Shown here in pieces: positions 1 to 8,670 of a stretch of DNA of 32,656 bases. The stretch's first letter is position 1; each line of letters starts with the position of its first letter. The translations under genes and the position numbers were made by a program. The stretch comes from Maritimibacter sp. (GTDB lineage: Bacteria > Pseudomonadota > Alphaproteobacteria > Rhodobacterales > Rhodobacteraceae): the NCBI GenBank assembly GCA_002701395.1, contig NZVC01000003.1:1-32656 (forward strand). The letters run 5' to 3'. A model generated the notes under the pieces. The model saw only the letters and a program-made list of their open reading frames with translations, was not told where the DNA came from and ran no database searches.

Positions 1-135
1 GCTGCCCCCGCTGCCGGTGCCGCCGCCGGAGCCGCCGCCGCCGAGGACGATAGCCAGCACGAGCCCCAGCAACATTGGAAGTTTCGACTTCTTTTTCGGC
101 GCTTCTTCATCCTGCGCCCCGGACTCTTCGGACAT
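1..135 (-). CDS. fliL: FliL, flagellar basal-body-associated protein (N-terminal part, cut by window edge)
   Basis: FliL is an inner-membrane protein that surrounds the stator and supports motor torque. Only the first 45 residues are inside the window. They begin MSEESGAQDEEAPKKKSK, a short acidic then lysine-rich cytoplasmic tail. A hydrophobic stretch (LPMLLGLVLAIVLGG) follows as the single membrane anchor, and then a Gly/Ser-rich linker. That layout matches the FliL N-terminus, and the position divergent from fliF is usual in Rhodobacteraceae. The ATG lies at 135-133 on the minus strand. The gene shares a short promoter region (136-245) with fliF, including a CtrA-like site. The conserved FliL domain is outside the window, so the name relies on context plus the N-terminal architecture. 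Confidence 0.7.
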   Translation of the reverse strand, partial: MSEESGAQDEEAPKKKSKLPMLLGLVLAIVLGGGGSGGGTGSGGS

Positions 136-180
136 GCCCGACACCTTCGAATGTGACGGTGCCGGTATAGCGGTCGGGAA

Positions 181-195
181 CTAACCGATTGTTAA
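181..195. promoter_or_regulatory. Candidate CtrA-binding site between fliL and fliF
   Basis: CTAA (181-184), seven bases, then TTAA (192-195). This matches the alphaproteobacterial CtrA full site TTAA-N7-TTAA at 7 of 8 positions. It lies about 50 bases from both the fliL and the fliF start codons, so it could control both. CtrA control of flagellar genes is known in the class. The use of this particular site is inferred. Confidence 0.45.
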
Positions 196-245
196 GACGG
201 ATCGATCACAAACAAGGCGGGTCCTGCAGAATGGAGGAGTCGCCC

Positions 246-1865
246 GTGCAGCAGATCATATCGGTCTGGTCATCTCTGGATGCCCGGCGCCGCGCCACGG
301 TAATCGGCGCGACGGCTGTCGTTTTCATCGCCGTTCTTGCGCTGTCCCGCATGGCCGGTCAGCCTCCGCTTTCGCTGCTATACGCCGGCTTGGAACCGGG
401 CGCGGCGGGCGAGGGCGTCGAAGCCCTCGACCAGCAGGGCGTCACGTACGAGGTGCGGGACGGGGCCATCTTCGTCGATAGCGCGCAACGCGACGCCTTG
501 CGCATGACTCTTGCATCCGATGGTCTGCCGGCGAATAGCGCGACCGGGTACGAACTGCTTGATTCCCTGAACGGATTCGGGACGACAAGCCAGATGTTCG
601 ACGCCGCCTACTGGCGCGCGAAGGAAGGAGAACTCGCCCGGACGATCACAGCCAGCCCGATGGTCCGGGCGGCGCGGGTCCACATCTCGAACCCAAGTTC
701 GAACCCGTTCCAGCGTGACCTCAAACCGACGGCCTCTGTGGCAATCACCAGCTCGGCTGGCACCCTTTCTCCGGCACAGGCGAAAGCGTTCAAGTACCTC
801 GTGGCCTCGGCCGTGGCCGGCTTGCTGCCCGAAGACGTGTCAATCATCGACGGCAACGGGGCGTTGGTCACGCCGGACGATGATTTGGCAACCTCTGGAG
901 ACGACCGCGCCGCCGAGCTGCGGCGCAATATCCAACGCATCATCGAGGCGCGCGTCGGCCCCGGAAACGCGGTGGTCGAGGTTAATGTCGACACTGAAAC
1001 CGATCGAGAGGCGATCATCGAACGCAGGTTCGATCCCGAGAACCGGGTCGCGATAAGCACCGATACTGAAGAACGTTCAAGCACCTCCAGCGGAACGGAA
1101 AATGGTGCAGTCACCGTAGCAAGCAACTTGCCGGACGGCGACGCCGCGGGCGGCGATTCCACCTCGCAGAGTGAGAATACCGAGACGCGCGAAAGGGTGA
1201 ATTACGAGGTGTCGGAAACCACCCGCGAACTGGTGCGCGCGCCCGGAGCCATCCGAAAAATATCCGTCGCGGTGCTGGTCGACGGCATCCGCACGACCGA
1301 TGCGGACACCGGGCAACAAGACTGGGAACCCCGCTCGGACGAGGAAATCACCGCCCTGCGCGAACTGGTGGAGTCGGCGATCGGCTTCGACGCCGACCGG
1401 GGCGACACCATCACGATCAAGTCGCTTGAATTCCGCCCGCTCGACACCGACGGCACGGCGGAACCACCCGGGCTTCTATCCCGCATCCACCTTGACGCCA
1501 TGTCTCTGATCCAGATGGCAATTCTTGCAGTGGTGGCTTTGGTCCTCGGTCTCTTCGTCGTCCGACCGATCCTGTCCTCTCCGTCGCAGGTGCCGGCCCT
1601 TGCCGGCCCTACCGCGGCGGGCGGAGGCTCTGATCTGCCGGGCACCGAGCCGGTGCTGACGGGAGAAATCGACGACGGGTTGGATCCGCTGCCGCAAATG
1701 TCGCTGGTCGGCGACACCGGCGGGCTTGATGACATCATGCCGACACCCGGCTTCCACTACGAAGAGAACCCCGTCGACCGGCTGCGACAACTGATCGATG
1801 AACGCCGGGACGAAACGCTAGAGATCCTTCGGACCTGGATCGAAGAACCGGAGGAAACGGCGTGA
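246..1865 (+). CDS. fliF: FliF, flagellar MS-ring protein
   Basis: FliF forms the MS ring in the inner membrane, the base on which the rotor and export gate assemble. The GTG at 246 is preferred. It follows GGAGGAG at 234-240 with about five bases of spacing and gives the family-like start MQQIISVWSSLDARRR. An upstream ATG at 231 and a TTG at 189 are in frame but poorly placed, and the TTG would lie inside the CtrA-like site. The product has about 539 residues. A first membrane segment lies near residues 18-35. The ring-building periplasmic region follows, with a Ser/Thr/Asn-rich variable loop in the middle. A second membrane segment lies near 421-443. An acidic/basic C-terminal tail (RLRQLIDERRDETLEILRTW) corresponds to the FliG-binding end. 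The stop overlaps the next gene, so translation is probably coupled. Confidence 0.93.
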   Translation: MQQIISVWSSLDARRRATVIGATAVVFIAVLALSRMAGQPPLSLLYAGLEPGAAGEGVEALDQQGVTYEVRDGAIFVDSAQRDALRMTLASDGLPANSATGYELLDSLNGFGTTSQMFDAAYWRAKEGELARTITASPMVRAARVHISNPSSNPFQRDLKPTASVAITSSAGTLSPAQAKAFKYLVASAVAGLLPEDVSIIDGNGALVTPDDDLATSGDDRAAELRRNIQRIIEARVGPGNAVVEVNVDTETDREAIIERRFDPENRVAISTDTEERSSTSSGTENGAVTVASNLPDGDAAGGDSTSQSENTETRERVNYEVSETTRELVRAPGAIRKISVAVLVDGIRTTDADTGQQDWEPRSDEEITALRELVESAIGFDADRGDTITIKSLEFRPLDTDGTAEPPGLLSRIHLDAMSLIQMAILAVVALVLGLFVVRPILSSPSQVPALAGPTAAGGGSDLPGTEPVLTGEIDDGLDPLPQMSLVGDTGGLDDIMPTPGFHYEENPVDRLRQLIDERRDETLEILRTWIEEPEETA

Positions 1866-2467
1866 TGCCCGGCCTGTCGCTGGAGGACTTCGATACCGCC
1901 GTCCAGCCGGCGCCGGCAGACCCTGTGACACCCAACGCCCCTGGCCCGTCAGAGGCAGACCGCACCGCCGCCTATGAAGACGGATACCGCGCGGGCTGGG
2001 ATGATGCCAACCGCGCGAACACTGAAGAGCAGGAAAGGATCGGCGCGGAATTCGCCCGCAATCTCCAAGAGATGTCCTTCACCTTCCACGAAGCGCGCGC
2101 CCACGTCATCCAGTCGCTGGAGCCCTTGCTGAACGAACTGGTCGGCTGTTTGCTTCCCGGGCTTGTGGCCGAGACCTTCGCGCTTGCGGTTCAGGAAGAG
2201 CTTCGGCCACTGATCGCCGAGAATGTCGATACGCCCGTTGAACTCGTCGTCGGGCCCGGGGGCAGCGCGATCCTTGGCGCAGAGATCGAACGTTCCGCTG
2301 CTGCGGCCGTCCGCCTGGTGGAAGAGCCGACGCTGGCGGAAGGCCAAGCTTATCTGCGCGTCGGCAAGGTCGAACGGCAGATCGACCTAAGCGGCGCATT
2401 GGAGCGTATTCGCAGCGCCGTTGCGGCGCTATACGAACTCAACGAAAGGACCCTTCAGCATGGCTGA
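1865..2467 (+). CDS. FliH-like flagellar assembly protein
   Basis: A 200-residue protein lying between fliF and fliN. It starts at the ATG overlapping the fliF stop (TGATG); a GTG at 1862 is the alternative and adds one residue. The N-terminal 30 residues are rich in Pro, Ala and Asp. A glycine-spaced motif EDGYRAGWDDA near residues 38-48 resembles the GYxxG helix of FliH. Next comes a charged helical region (EEQERIGAEFARNLQEM) and a C-terminal domain like the FliH/HrpE stalk that binds the export ATPase FliI. The family name is inferred from this motif, size and position; sequence conservation in FliH is low. Its likely role is to regulate and dock the type III export ATPase at the flagellar base. 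The 3' end overlaps fliN. Confidence 0.65.
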   Translation: MPGLSLEDFDTAVQPAPADPVTPNAPGPSEADRTAAYEDGYRAGWDDANRANTEEQERIGAEFARNLQEMSFTFHEARAHVIQSLEPLLNELVGCLLPGLVAETFALAVQEELRPLIAENVDTPVELVVGPGGSAILGAEIERSAAAAVRLVEEPTLAEGQAYLRVGKVERQIDLSGALERIRSAVAALYELNERTLQHG

Positions 2468-2723
2468 GGACGATAATCCCTTCACCCGAGTCCCGATCGA
2501 GATCACGGTCTCTGTCGGACGGGCCCGGCCAATGGTGCGTGAACTGCTGGCTCTCGACAGCGACGCCGTGCTGGTTTTGGACAAGCGGGTCGAAGATCCC
2601 GTCGAGTTGTATGTCGGCGACCGCCTTATTGCCCGTGGCGAGTTGCAAGAACTCGACGGCGACAACGCGGGTCAGTTGGCCGTCCGGCTGACCGAGGTGG
2701 CCGACCTGTCGAACGGTCTCTGA
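2460..2723 (+). CDS. fliN: FliN, flagellar motor switch / C-ring protein
   Basis: An 87-residue protein that is essentially one SpoA (surface presentation of antigens) domain, the conserved core of FliN. Visible core features are the hydrophobic strand PIEITVSVGRARPMVRELLAL, the VEDPVELYVGDRLIARGEL turn typical of FliN (VGNxxIAxGE in the family), and a terminal strand LAVRLTEV. It is shorter than enterobacterial FliN because it lacks an N-terminal extension, as is common in this bacterial group. FliN forms the bottom of the C ring and handles switching and export-ATPase docking. The ATG at 2460 lies inside the end of the preceding gene and follows AAAGGA. The stop overlaps the fliP start (TGATG). 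Confidence 0.92.
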   Translation: MAEDDNPFTRVPIEITVSVGRARPMVRELLALDSDAVLVLDKRVEDPVELYVGDRLIARGELQELDGDNAGQLAVRLTEVADLSNGL

Positions 2724-3469
2724 TGTTGGCGCGATGCGGGTGGGCGGCCGCAATCCTCCTTTCGGTGCTGCTAGGTCTTGCAGCACCAGTATCGGCGCAG
2801 GAGGTAACGGTCGATCTTGGTGGATCAGACGGCACCCTGACGGCAAGGTCGATCCAACTGATCCTGTTGATCACGGTGCTCAGCCTTGTGCCCGGGCTGG
2901 CGATCATGATCACCTGTTTCCCCTTTATCGTGACTGTTCTTTCCATTCTTCGCACCGCGATCGGCTTACAGCAATCGCCACCCAACATGCTGATCGTCAG
3001 CCTGGCTCTTTTCCTGACCTACTTTGTGATGGAGCCCGTATTCACCGAGTCGTGGCAACGCGGCGCCCAGCCGCTGATCGCGGGTGAGTTGGAACTGGAC
3101 GCTGCGTTCACGGAAGCGATTGCACCGTTCCGCATCTTCATGTCGGCCCGGCTGGATCCCGATACGTTCGACCACCTTGCAGCTCTTCGCGAGGGTCGAG
3201 AAGACGTGAGCGGTGCGATGCAGGATGCGCCGCTGTCGGTTCTGGTGCCGGCCTTCCTACTGAGCGAGATTGAACGTGCCTTCCAGATCGGATTTCTGGT
3301 CTTCCTGCCGTTCCTGATCATCGACCTCGTCGTTGCGGCCATCCTGATGTCGATGGGGATGATGATGGTCCCGCCGGCCATCGTCTCTTTGCCCTTCAAG
3401 CTTGCCTTCTTCGTCGTTGCGGATGGTTGGAGCCTGATCACCGGCGCGCTGGTGAGAAGCTATTTCTGA
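2723..3469 (+). CDS. fliP: FliP, flagellar type III export gate protein
   Basis: A 248-residue inner-membrane protein, the main component of the FliPQR export pore. An N-terminal cleavable signal sequence, unusual for a polytopic protein but typical of FliP, covers about residues 1-26 and ends in VSAQ. Membrane segments follow, with the family signatures MITCFPFIVTVLSILRTAIG and QQSPPNMLIVSLALFLTYF in the N half. The C half has FLPFLIIDLVVAAILMSMGM and MMVPPAIVSLPFKLAFF, both highly characteristic. The gene is the last of the fliF-fliH-fliN-fliP run, each gene overlapping the next. It converges with flgI about 200 bases downstream. Confidence 0.97.
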   Translation: MLARCGWAAAILLSVLLGLAAPVSAQEVTVDLGGSDGTLTARSIQLILLITVLSLVPGLAIMITCFPFIVTVLSILRTAIGLQQSPPNMLIVSLALFLTYFVMEPVFTESWQRGAQPLIAGELELDAAFTEAIAPFRIFMSARLDPDTFDHLAALREGREDVSGAMQDAPLSVLVPAFLLSEIERAFQIGFLVFLPFLIIDLVVAAILMSMGMMMVPPAIVSLPFKLAFFVVADGWSLITGALVRSYF

Positions 3470-3673
3470 TCGCGACCGAAGCTAAGGCTTCACACACTCC
3501 TCCGCGACTTTGCCTTTCCCGGGCGAACCGCCGCGTTAATTCGGAGGGATCGGCGTGGCGAACCGCTCTACAAACTCCGCACGCTTTCGCCGGCGCGTGA
3601 TGCATCCGGGGAAAGGCCGCTTCGCGTGCGGACTGACGTCCTTTCAACCCCGGCAACGAAGCCAGACGCCGCT
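3470..3673. other. Convergent intergenic region between fliP and flgI
   Basis: About 200 bases separate two converging genes. An open frame on the minus strand overlaps the flgI stop (GTGA), but its product has no recognisable features and runs into fliP. Around 3613-3660 an imperfect GAAAGG...CCTTTC pairing with an inner CCGC/GCGG stem is possible. It has no U tract and is not a convincing terminator. No other feature was seen. Confidence 0.4.
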
Positions 3674-4774
3674 TCACCGCACTATGAACTCAGCATGCAG
3701 GGCGCCGGCGGCCTTGATGCTTTTGAGGATGTCGATCATGTCCCGTGGGCTGACACCCAAAGCGTTGAGTCCCGCGATCACTTCGGACAGCGAGGTGCCA
3801 TCGGGGATCTCGGCCAAGCCGATGCCTGGCTCTTCCTGGATATCCGCCTGGGTCCGCGGCACCACGACGGTGTTGCCCGGAGAGAACGGGTTGGGCTGAA
3901 TGACGAGAGGATCTTCCTCGATGCGCAGGGTCAGGTTGCCCTGACTGACGGCAACCCGGCTGATCCGCACGTCTTCGCCCAGCACGATGGTGCCGGACCT
4001 CTGGTCGACAACGACGCGGGCCCGGCGCTGGGGCTCGATGGCAATATTCTCGATACGTCCGATCGCATGAGCCGGAGATGCGGCGCGTGTCGCGCCAATA
4101 TCGACGACGACGGTTCCTGGGTCCAGCATACGTGCGACACGGCGGTTCAGGGTGTTGTTGATCGCGGCCTCGATCAGGCCCGCAGTGGTGAAATCAGGCG
4201 TCCTGAGCGCCAGACGCACCGTCTCGAGCCCTTGGAAATCGAACTCGATCTCCCGTTCGCCCCGCGCGCCCGATGGGATGACACCCGCCGTGGGCACCCC
4301 CTGAACCACCGTGGCGGCATCGCCCTCTGCCGCGGCTCCACCGGCAATGACGGTGCCCTGCGACACGGCATAGATCTGCCCGTCGGCCGCATTCAGCGGA
4401 GTCATCACCAGCGTGCCGCCCAGCAAACTGCTGGCATCCCCGATCGCCGAGACGGTGACGTCGATCTGCGAGCCTGCGCGCGCGAAGGGCGGCAGTTCGG
4501 CTGTTACGAAGACCGCGGCGACATTGCGGGGCCGAAATTGTTCGCCCGTGACGTTGACCCCGAGACGCTCGAGTATGTTCGACATGATCTCTTCGGTGAA
4601 CGGCGCGTTGCGAATACCGTCGCCGGTTCCATTCAAGCCGACGACAAGGCCGTAACCGACAAGGTCGTTGCCGCGGACCCCGTCGAATTCGACAAGGTCC
4701 TTGATACGCACCGGTGCTGCGGCAGCGGCGGTGGACAGGACGGAGAGAAAGAGCGCCAGGATCAGGTGCTTCAC
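3674..4774 (-). CDS. flgI: FlgI, flagellar P-ring protein
   Basis: FlgI builds the P ring, the bushing around the rod in the peptidoglycan layer. The 366-residue product has a clear Sec signal (residues 1-20, ending in an alanine run before PVRIKDL). The highly conserved FlgI start follows: RIKDLVEFDGVRGNDLVGYG, then LVVGLNGTGDG. Further family blocks are GGTLVMTPLNAADGQIYAVSQG and, near the C-terminus, VVVDQRSGTIVLGEDVRI. The end (DMIDILKSIKAAGALHAEFIVR) is also typical. Length equals the family norm. The ATG overlaps the flgL stop (ATGA), so it is the last gene of the flgE-flgK-flgL-flgI run and likely translated by coupling. Confidence 0.97.
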   Translation of the reverse strand: MKHLILALFLSVLSTAAAAAPVRIKDLVEFDGVRGNDLVGYGLVVGLNGTGDGIRNAPFTEEIMSNILERLGVNVTGEQFRPRNVAAVFVTAELPPFARAGSQIDVTVSAIGDASSLLGGTLVMTPLNAADGQIYAVSQGTVIAGGAAAEGDAATVVQGVPTAGVIPSGARGEREIEFDFQGLETVRLALRTPDFTTAGLIEAAINNTLNRRVARMLDPGTVVVDIGATRAASPAHAIGRIENIAIEPQRRARVVVDQRSGTIVLGEDVRISRVAVSQGNLTLRIEEDPLVIQPNPFSPGNTVVVPRTQADIQEEPGIGLAEIPDGTSLSEVIAGLNALGVSPRDMIDILKSIKAAGALHAEFIVR

Positions 4775-5781
4775 CGGATGAACTCCGTCAGGGTCAGGCG
4801 GGAAAGGCGCGCGGTGATCGTGAACAGCGATTCCAGCTGCAGCTGCGCCGCCTCGAGATCCACGGCCGTCTGGTAGGGATCGGCGGCGACGATCTCGTTC
4901 CGTGCAAGTTCCAAGGCGCTGGTTGCGCTGGCGTTGCGGGCGAGCGCGGTATCTATTTCGGCTTCGGCGCTGCCGATCCGCCCCCGCACCTCTGCCAAAG
5001 TGGCATTGGCGTTGAACAGCTTTTCACCGGCGCGGGTCAGCAAGATCGCCTGTTCGCCCGGCTCTGTCGCGAGAGCGCCGAGGTCGATCAGCGATGCCAT
5101 CGCGTAGCCCTTGAGGAAATCGCGGATCTCGGCGTCTGCGGCCGTCAGCGACATGTCGACCGCTTCATGCTGTCCGACCCGGAACGGGGCCAGTGTCGTG
5201 GTACTGCCGAGGTATCCCACGGTTTCAAACCCGCCGCCGGCCAGATCAAACCAGTCATCGACGGCCGTCTCGATATCAGCCGCCGTTGTCAGGCCGGCGA
5301 TCGCCGTCGACAGGTCTGCTAGCATGGTTTCGGAGGATGCGAGCGCCGGGCCACCCGTCGCCGCCCCACCGAGCAGGGTCCTGTCCGCGACATGGCTGTT
5401 CAGGGCAGACACCACGCTTTGGAACTGCGCCCGCGAGTCGGCGGCGGTGGCCGATATGAAAGAGGCATGCGCCGAGTCCGAGGCCTGCAACATGACAGGG
5501 GACAGCTTTCCCGCGCCCTCATGAATGGTTCCAAGCGCCTCTTGCAGGGTGCCGAGGAACAAGGCGGCTTCCTTGCCCGCAGTCGTGTAGGCGCCAAGCG
5601 ATCCCAGCTGATGATCAAGCGAGCCAAGCGTGCCGAAATGCCCGCCCGTCGCCTTGCGCAGATCACTGACGCGGCCGGTCGCCATTTCATCGGTCAACCG
5701 CGCGAGTTGATGTTTCAGGCGCGAACTGTGCAGCTTCTGCTGGTAGGACGTGGCGAGGTCGCCAAGTGTGAGCATCGTCAT
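4771..5781 (-). CDS. flgL: FlgL, hook-filament junction protein (HAP3)
   Basis: A 336-residue flagellin-like protein that joins the hook-side HAP1 ring to the filament. The N-terminal D0/D1 helix (LATSYQQKLHSSRLKHQLARLTDEMATGRVSD) has the FlgL/flagellin pattern in which the helix is followed by a short ATGR-type turn. The C-terminal helix (ARNEIVAADPYQTAVDLEAAQLQLESLFTI) includes the conserved DPYQTAV-type FlgL block and ends in LTLTEFIR. The central region is variable, as expected for surface-exposed domains. It lies two bases after flgK and overlaps flgI. The order flgE-flgK-flgL supports FlgL rather than a flagellin. Confidence 0.9.
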   Translation of the reverse strand: MTMLTLGDLATSYQQKLHSSRLKHQLARLTDEMATGRVSDLRKATGGHFGTLGSLDHQLGSLGAYTTAGKEAALFLGTLQEALGTIHEGAGKLSPVMLQASDSAHASFISATAADSRAQFQSVVSALNSHVADRTLLGGAATGGPALASSETMLADLSTAIAGLTTAADIETAVDDWFDLAGGGFETVGYLGSTTTLAPFRVGQHEAVDMSLTAADAEIRDFLKGYAMASLIDLGALATEPGEQAILLTRAGEKLFNANATLAEVRGRIGSAEAEIDTALARNASATSALELARNEIVAADPYQTAVDLEAAQLQLESLFTITARLSRLTLTEFIR

Positions 5782-5783
5782 TT

Positions 5784-7238
5784 TCAGATCTCCAGCAGGC
5801 GGTTGATAAGGGCGTCGATGGTCTGGATCACACGTGCATTGGCCGAGTAGGCCTGTTCGATCAGCAGAAGTTCCTGCATCTCCTGATCGGTATCGACACC
5901 GTCCTGGTACTCGGCCGTCAGCAACGCGTCCGTTTGCGCCCGGGTGAAGCCCACGCGCGTCTCGGCGTCATGCGCAGAGATCGCGACGCGCGACAGCAGG
6001 TCCCCGGCAAGGCCGACGGCGTTGTGGGAAGTGGTGAAGCCGCCCGACAGGGGCGTGCGCAGATCCGAAAGCGCCACGCTCATCGCATCGAGAATGGCCG
6101 CGTTGCCGGGGTCACCGACCGCCGGGGCATTCAGCCCGTCGCGCAGGCGCCAAACGGCCCCGCCCTGATCGGGGTCGGCGACGGCGTTCAGGGTGATGCG
6201 TGCCGCGAGCCCGGTTTCCTCGACCGGGTCGAAGGCAAGGCCATTGTCGGTGAACAGCCCCGGGTCGCCGACGGCCAGCGTTGGATCGACCGTCGGTGTT
6301 TCGAACCGCTCCATCAGATCGCGTGCCACGGCATCGAGTTGCACCTGCAGGGCGGGGGCGGTTTCGTCGCGGATCTCGAACAGAGCGGCCAGCCGCCCCC
6401 CTGCGATCGGGCCAGAGGTCGCCCCGGTCGAAATGGCCTGACCGTTGATTGTGAGGCCCGACAGGCCGCCCCCGGCTTGCGTCATGTAGACGGTCAGGGC
6501 CGTCGCGCCCTGAAAGTCGAAGACCGCAGCCTTGCTGTCGACCAGAACGGCGCCCCCTTCGGTGTAGAGCGCGACCGCTCCGTTGTCGCGAGCGGTCTGG
6601 CGAATGGGGATCAGGTCGGCAATGCCGTCGATCAGGCTTTGCCTTTGGTCGATCAGCGAGGTGGCATCACGCGTCGACCCCTGGAACTGGACGATCCGGT
6701 TATTCAGATCCACGACCTGCTGCAGCGCGGTGTTCAGCCGGTCGACGGACGTATCGATCCGCTGATCGGCCAGCAGGCGTTCGTCCTGGATTCGGTCGGC
6801 CAGCGTGTTGAGATGGTTCGTGACATCCGAGGCCGTGTTGGCGACGCCGAGCAGGCGCGCGTCGCTGTCTGGGCGGCTTGATGCCTCGATCAGGGCGGTT
6901 TCAAAGGCGGTCAGCTTTTGAGACAGAGAGTTGGGTTCGCCCGGAATGCCGATCGCCGCTTCGATTCCGGTCAGGAACTCTGCCCCGGTTTCCGCATAGG
7001 CCAACCCCGCCTGCGCTTCGCGCCGCTGGCCCAGAAGCACGACGTCTTCGTTCCGGATCCCCCCGGCCACGGTGACGCCGGGCAACAGGCTGCCGACGAG
7101 GCCGGCGCCGAGTTCCACCTGACGGCGGCCATAGCCGGGGGTAGACGCATTCGCGACGTTGGACGACACGACCTCTGCCCGGCGGGAGGCCGCCGTAAGG
7201 CCGGATAGCGCGGCGCCGAGTGCAGAAGAAATGGACAT
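5784..7238 (-). CDS. flgK: FlgK, hook-associated protein 1
   Basis: FlgK sits directly on the hook and connects it to FlgL. The 484-residue product opens with the rod/hook-family N-terminal helix (SALSGLTAASRRAEVVSSNVANASTPGY), in which SSNVANASTPGY is the diagnostic turn. It closes with the matching C-terminal helix EQAYSANARVIQTIDALINR. A long helical segment rich in Leu/Asp/Gln (about residues 130-200) fits the FlgK D1 domain, and the middle region is variable. The start is 23 bases after the flgE stop. The C-terminal helix resembles that of FlgE upstream, which reflects family relationship rather than recent duplication. Confidence 0.94.
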   Translation of the reverse strand: MSISSALGAALSGLTAASRRAEVVSSNVANASTPGYGRRQVELGAGLVGSLLPGVTVAGGIRNEDVVLLGQRREAQAGLAYAETGAEFLTGIEAAIGIPGEPNSLSQKLTAFETALIEASSRPDSDARLLGVANTASDVTNHLNTLADRIQDERLLADQRIDTSVDRLNTALQQVVDLNNRIVQFQGSTRDATSLIDQRQSLIDGIADLIPIRQTARDNGAVALYTEGGAVLVDSKAAVFDFQGATALTVYMTQAGGGLSGLTINGQAISTGATSGPIAGGRLAALFEIRDETAPALQVQLDAVARDLMERFETPTVDPTLAVGDPGLFTDNGLAFDPVEETGLAARITLNAVADPDQGGAVWRLRDGLNAPAVGDPGNAAILDAMSVALSDLRTPLSGGFTTSHNAVGLAGDLLSRVAISAHDAETRVGFTRAQTDALLTAEYQDGVDTDQEMQELLLIEQAYSANARVIQTIDALINRLLEI

Positions 7239-7261
7239 ATCGTAGCTCCGTCAGCGTCGTA

Positions 7262-8572
7262 TCAGCGTTTGATGTTGGTGGTTTCCTGAAGCATCTCGTC
7301 CACGGTCTGGATCACCTTCGCGTTCGAGGAATAGGCGCGCTGTGTCTGGATCAGCAGCGTGAGTTCCCCCGCCACGTCGGTCGTCGATCCTTCGCGCGCG
7401 AAACCGGAAACCTCGCCGGTCGGGCCGTCACCGGCGTTCCACAGGAAGAACGACCCGGACGACGGCGACACCTGATAGGCTTGGTTTCCAAGCGACAGCA
7501 GACCGTTCGGGTTCGGCACATCGACCAGCGGCACCTGGTACAGGGTGCGGGTGAAACCAGTGTCATAGGACGCCTGAATATAACCGTTCTGGTCGATTTC
7601 GACCGAGGTCAGGTTGCCGACCGGCGAGCCGTCCTTGGTGATGGAGGTGGGCGCGAAGCTGTCGGACAGCTGTGTCAGCCCATTTGGATCGCCGAGCCGC
7701 CCGATGGTCAGGGCCAGCGGACCGCCAGCCACCGTCAGGTCCAGCGTTCCGGTCGCGCCGTCATAGGTCCCGCCCGAGTTTACCGTGACGCTTTGCAACG
7801 TCCCGCCGTTGGCGCGGGTGTCGTCAAAGACCAGCGTGTAGTTCCCGATCACCGCGCCGGCGAGCGCGGAATCCGTAATCTCCATCGTCCAGGTGTTCGA
7901 CATGCCGGGCACCCCCGGGATTGTCGGGGTAAAAGTGATGTCCAGCGATTCCGAGGTGCCGAGGTTGCCGAAATATTCCACTGACAGCGGCAGCGGATCG
8001 CCCGAGGCGGTCGCGTCGGTTTCCGTGGCCGGCAGGTTGGCGCCAAGGCTCATCTGCGTCGTGGGGTCGCCCGAGGTCTGGTTGAAGTTCACGACCACGG
8101 GTTCAAGGTCCGCCGTCGTATCGCGCGCATAGGTCGGGATCGACCCGTCCGCGTCGGCGGGCCAGCCCAGAAGGACAAGCCCGGTTTCCGTCTTCAGGAT
8201 CCCGTCCGCGTCGGTGCGGAAAGATCCGGTGGTCGTCATCATGATCGGTTCATCCGTGGCGCCGGTATCAAGCGCGACCTCGGATGTGACGGGCAGCATG
8301 CCGCGCCCGGTCACGGCGATGTCCATCGGGTGGCCGGTTGCGACCAGCGGCCCGTGTTCGTCGATAAGACGGGTGGTCACCGACTGGACCCCGCCGGCCG
8401 AGTACGTACCGCTTCCGGCGTTGCCGTTGATCACGAAGGACTGGAATTCCGCGGTCGCACGTTTGTACCCATGCGTGTTCGAATTCGCGATGTTGTCAGA
8501 GATCGTGGCCAGCCGCGTCGCATTGGCGGCAAGCCCGGCGACACCTGCGGAGAGGGAAGAAGAGATCGTCAT
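7262..8572 (-). CDS. flgE: FlgE, flagellar hook protein
   Basis: FlgE polymerises into the hook, the universal joint of the flagellum. The 436-residue product starts with the rod/hook helix (SLSAGVAGLAANATRLATISDNIANSNTHGYKR), with the signature SDNIANSNTHGYK. The FlgE block GHPMDIAVTGRGMLPV near residue 80 matches the N-terminal hook domain. The C-terminal helix is QRAYSSNAKVIQTVDEMLQE. The middle is rich in Thr, Gly, Asp and Ser, as in exposed hook domains. A weak ribosome-binding site (AAAGGCG) precedes the ATG. A CtrA-like site lies about 60 bases upstream. Secretion is by the flagellar type III system, so there is no Sec signal. Confidence 0.95.
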   Translation of the reverse strand: MTISSSLSAGVAGLAANATRLATISDNIANSNTHGYKRATAEFQSFVINGNAGSGTYSAGGVQSVTTRLIDEHGPLVATGHPMDIAVTGRGMLPVTSEVALDTGATDEPIMMTTTGSFRTDADGILKTETGLVLLGWPADADGSIPTYARDTTADLEPVVVNFNQTSGDPTTQMSLGANLPATETDATASGDPLPLSVEYFGNLGTSESLDITFTPTIPGVPGMSNTWTMEITDSALAGAVIGNYTLVFDDTRANGGTLQSVTVNSGGTYDGATGTLDLTVAGGPLALTIGRLGDPNGLTQLSDSFAPTSITKDGSPVGNLTSVEIDQNGYIQASYDTGFTRTLYQVPLVDVPNPNGLLSLGNQAYQVSPSSGSFFLWNAGDGPTGEVSGFAREGSTTDVAGELTLLIQTQRAYSSNAKVIQTVDEMLQETTNIKR

Positions 8573-8630
8573 CTGAGTGCGCCTTTCTGATGCATTGCCC
8601 GCTGTCCCGCCCTTGCCTAAGCACCCCGCC

Positions 8631-8645
8631 TTAAGGTCGCGCTAA
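8631..8645. promoter_or_regulatory. Candidate CtrA-binding site upstream of flgE
   Basis: TTAA (8631-8634), seven bases, then CTAA (8642-8645). This is a 7-of-8 match to TTAA-N7-TTAA, 59 bases before the flgE start and downstream of motB. It is the mirror of the site between fliL and fliF, which strengthens the case for shared control of both flagellar units. Confidence 0.45.
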
Positions 8646-8670
8646 CAGCTAAAATGCGGTCTATTCTCTG

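Noticed and set aside
189..245. Longer N-terminus for FliF from TTG 189 or ATG 231
   Set aside because: The added residues are not family-like, the TTG overlaps a CtrA-like site, and GGAGGAG is ideally placed only for GTG 246.
3438..3677. Minus-strand open frame overlapping the flgI stop
   Set aside because: It has no recognisable domain, runs into the fliP coding end and lacks a good ribosome-binding site. The GTGA overlap alone is not enough.
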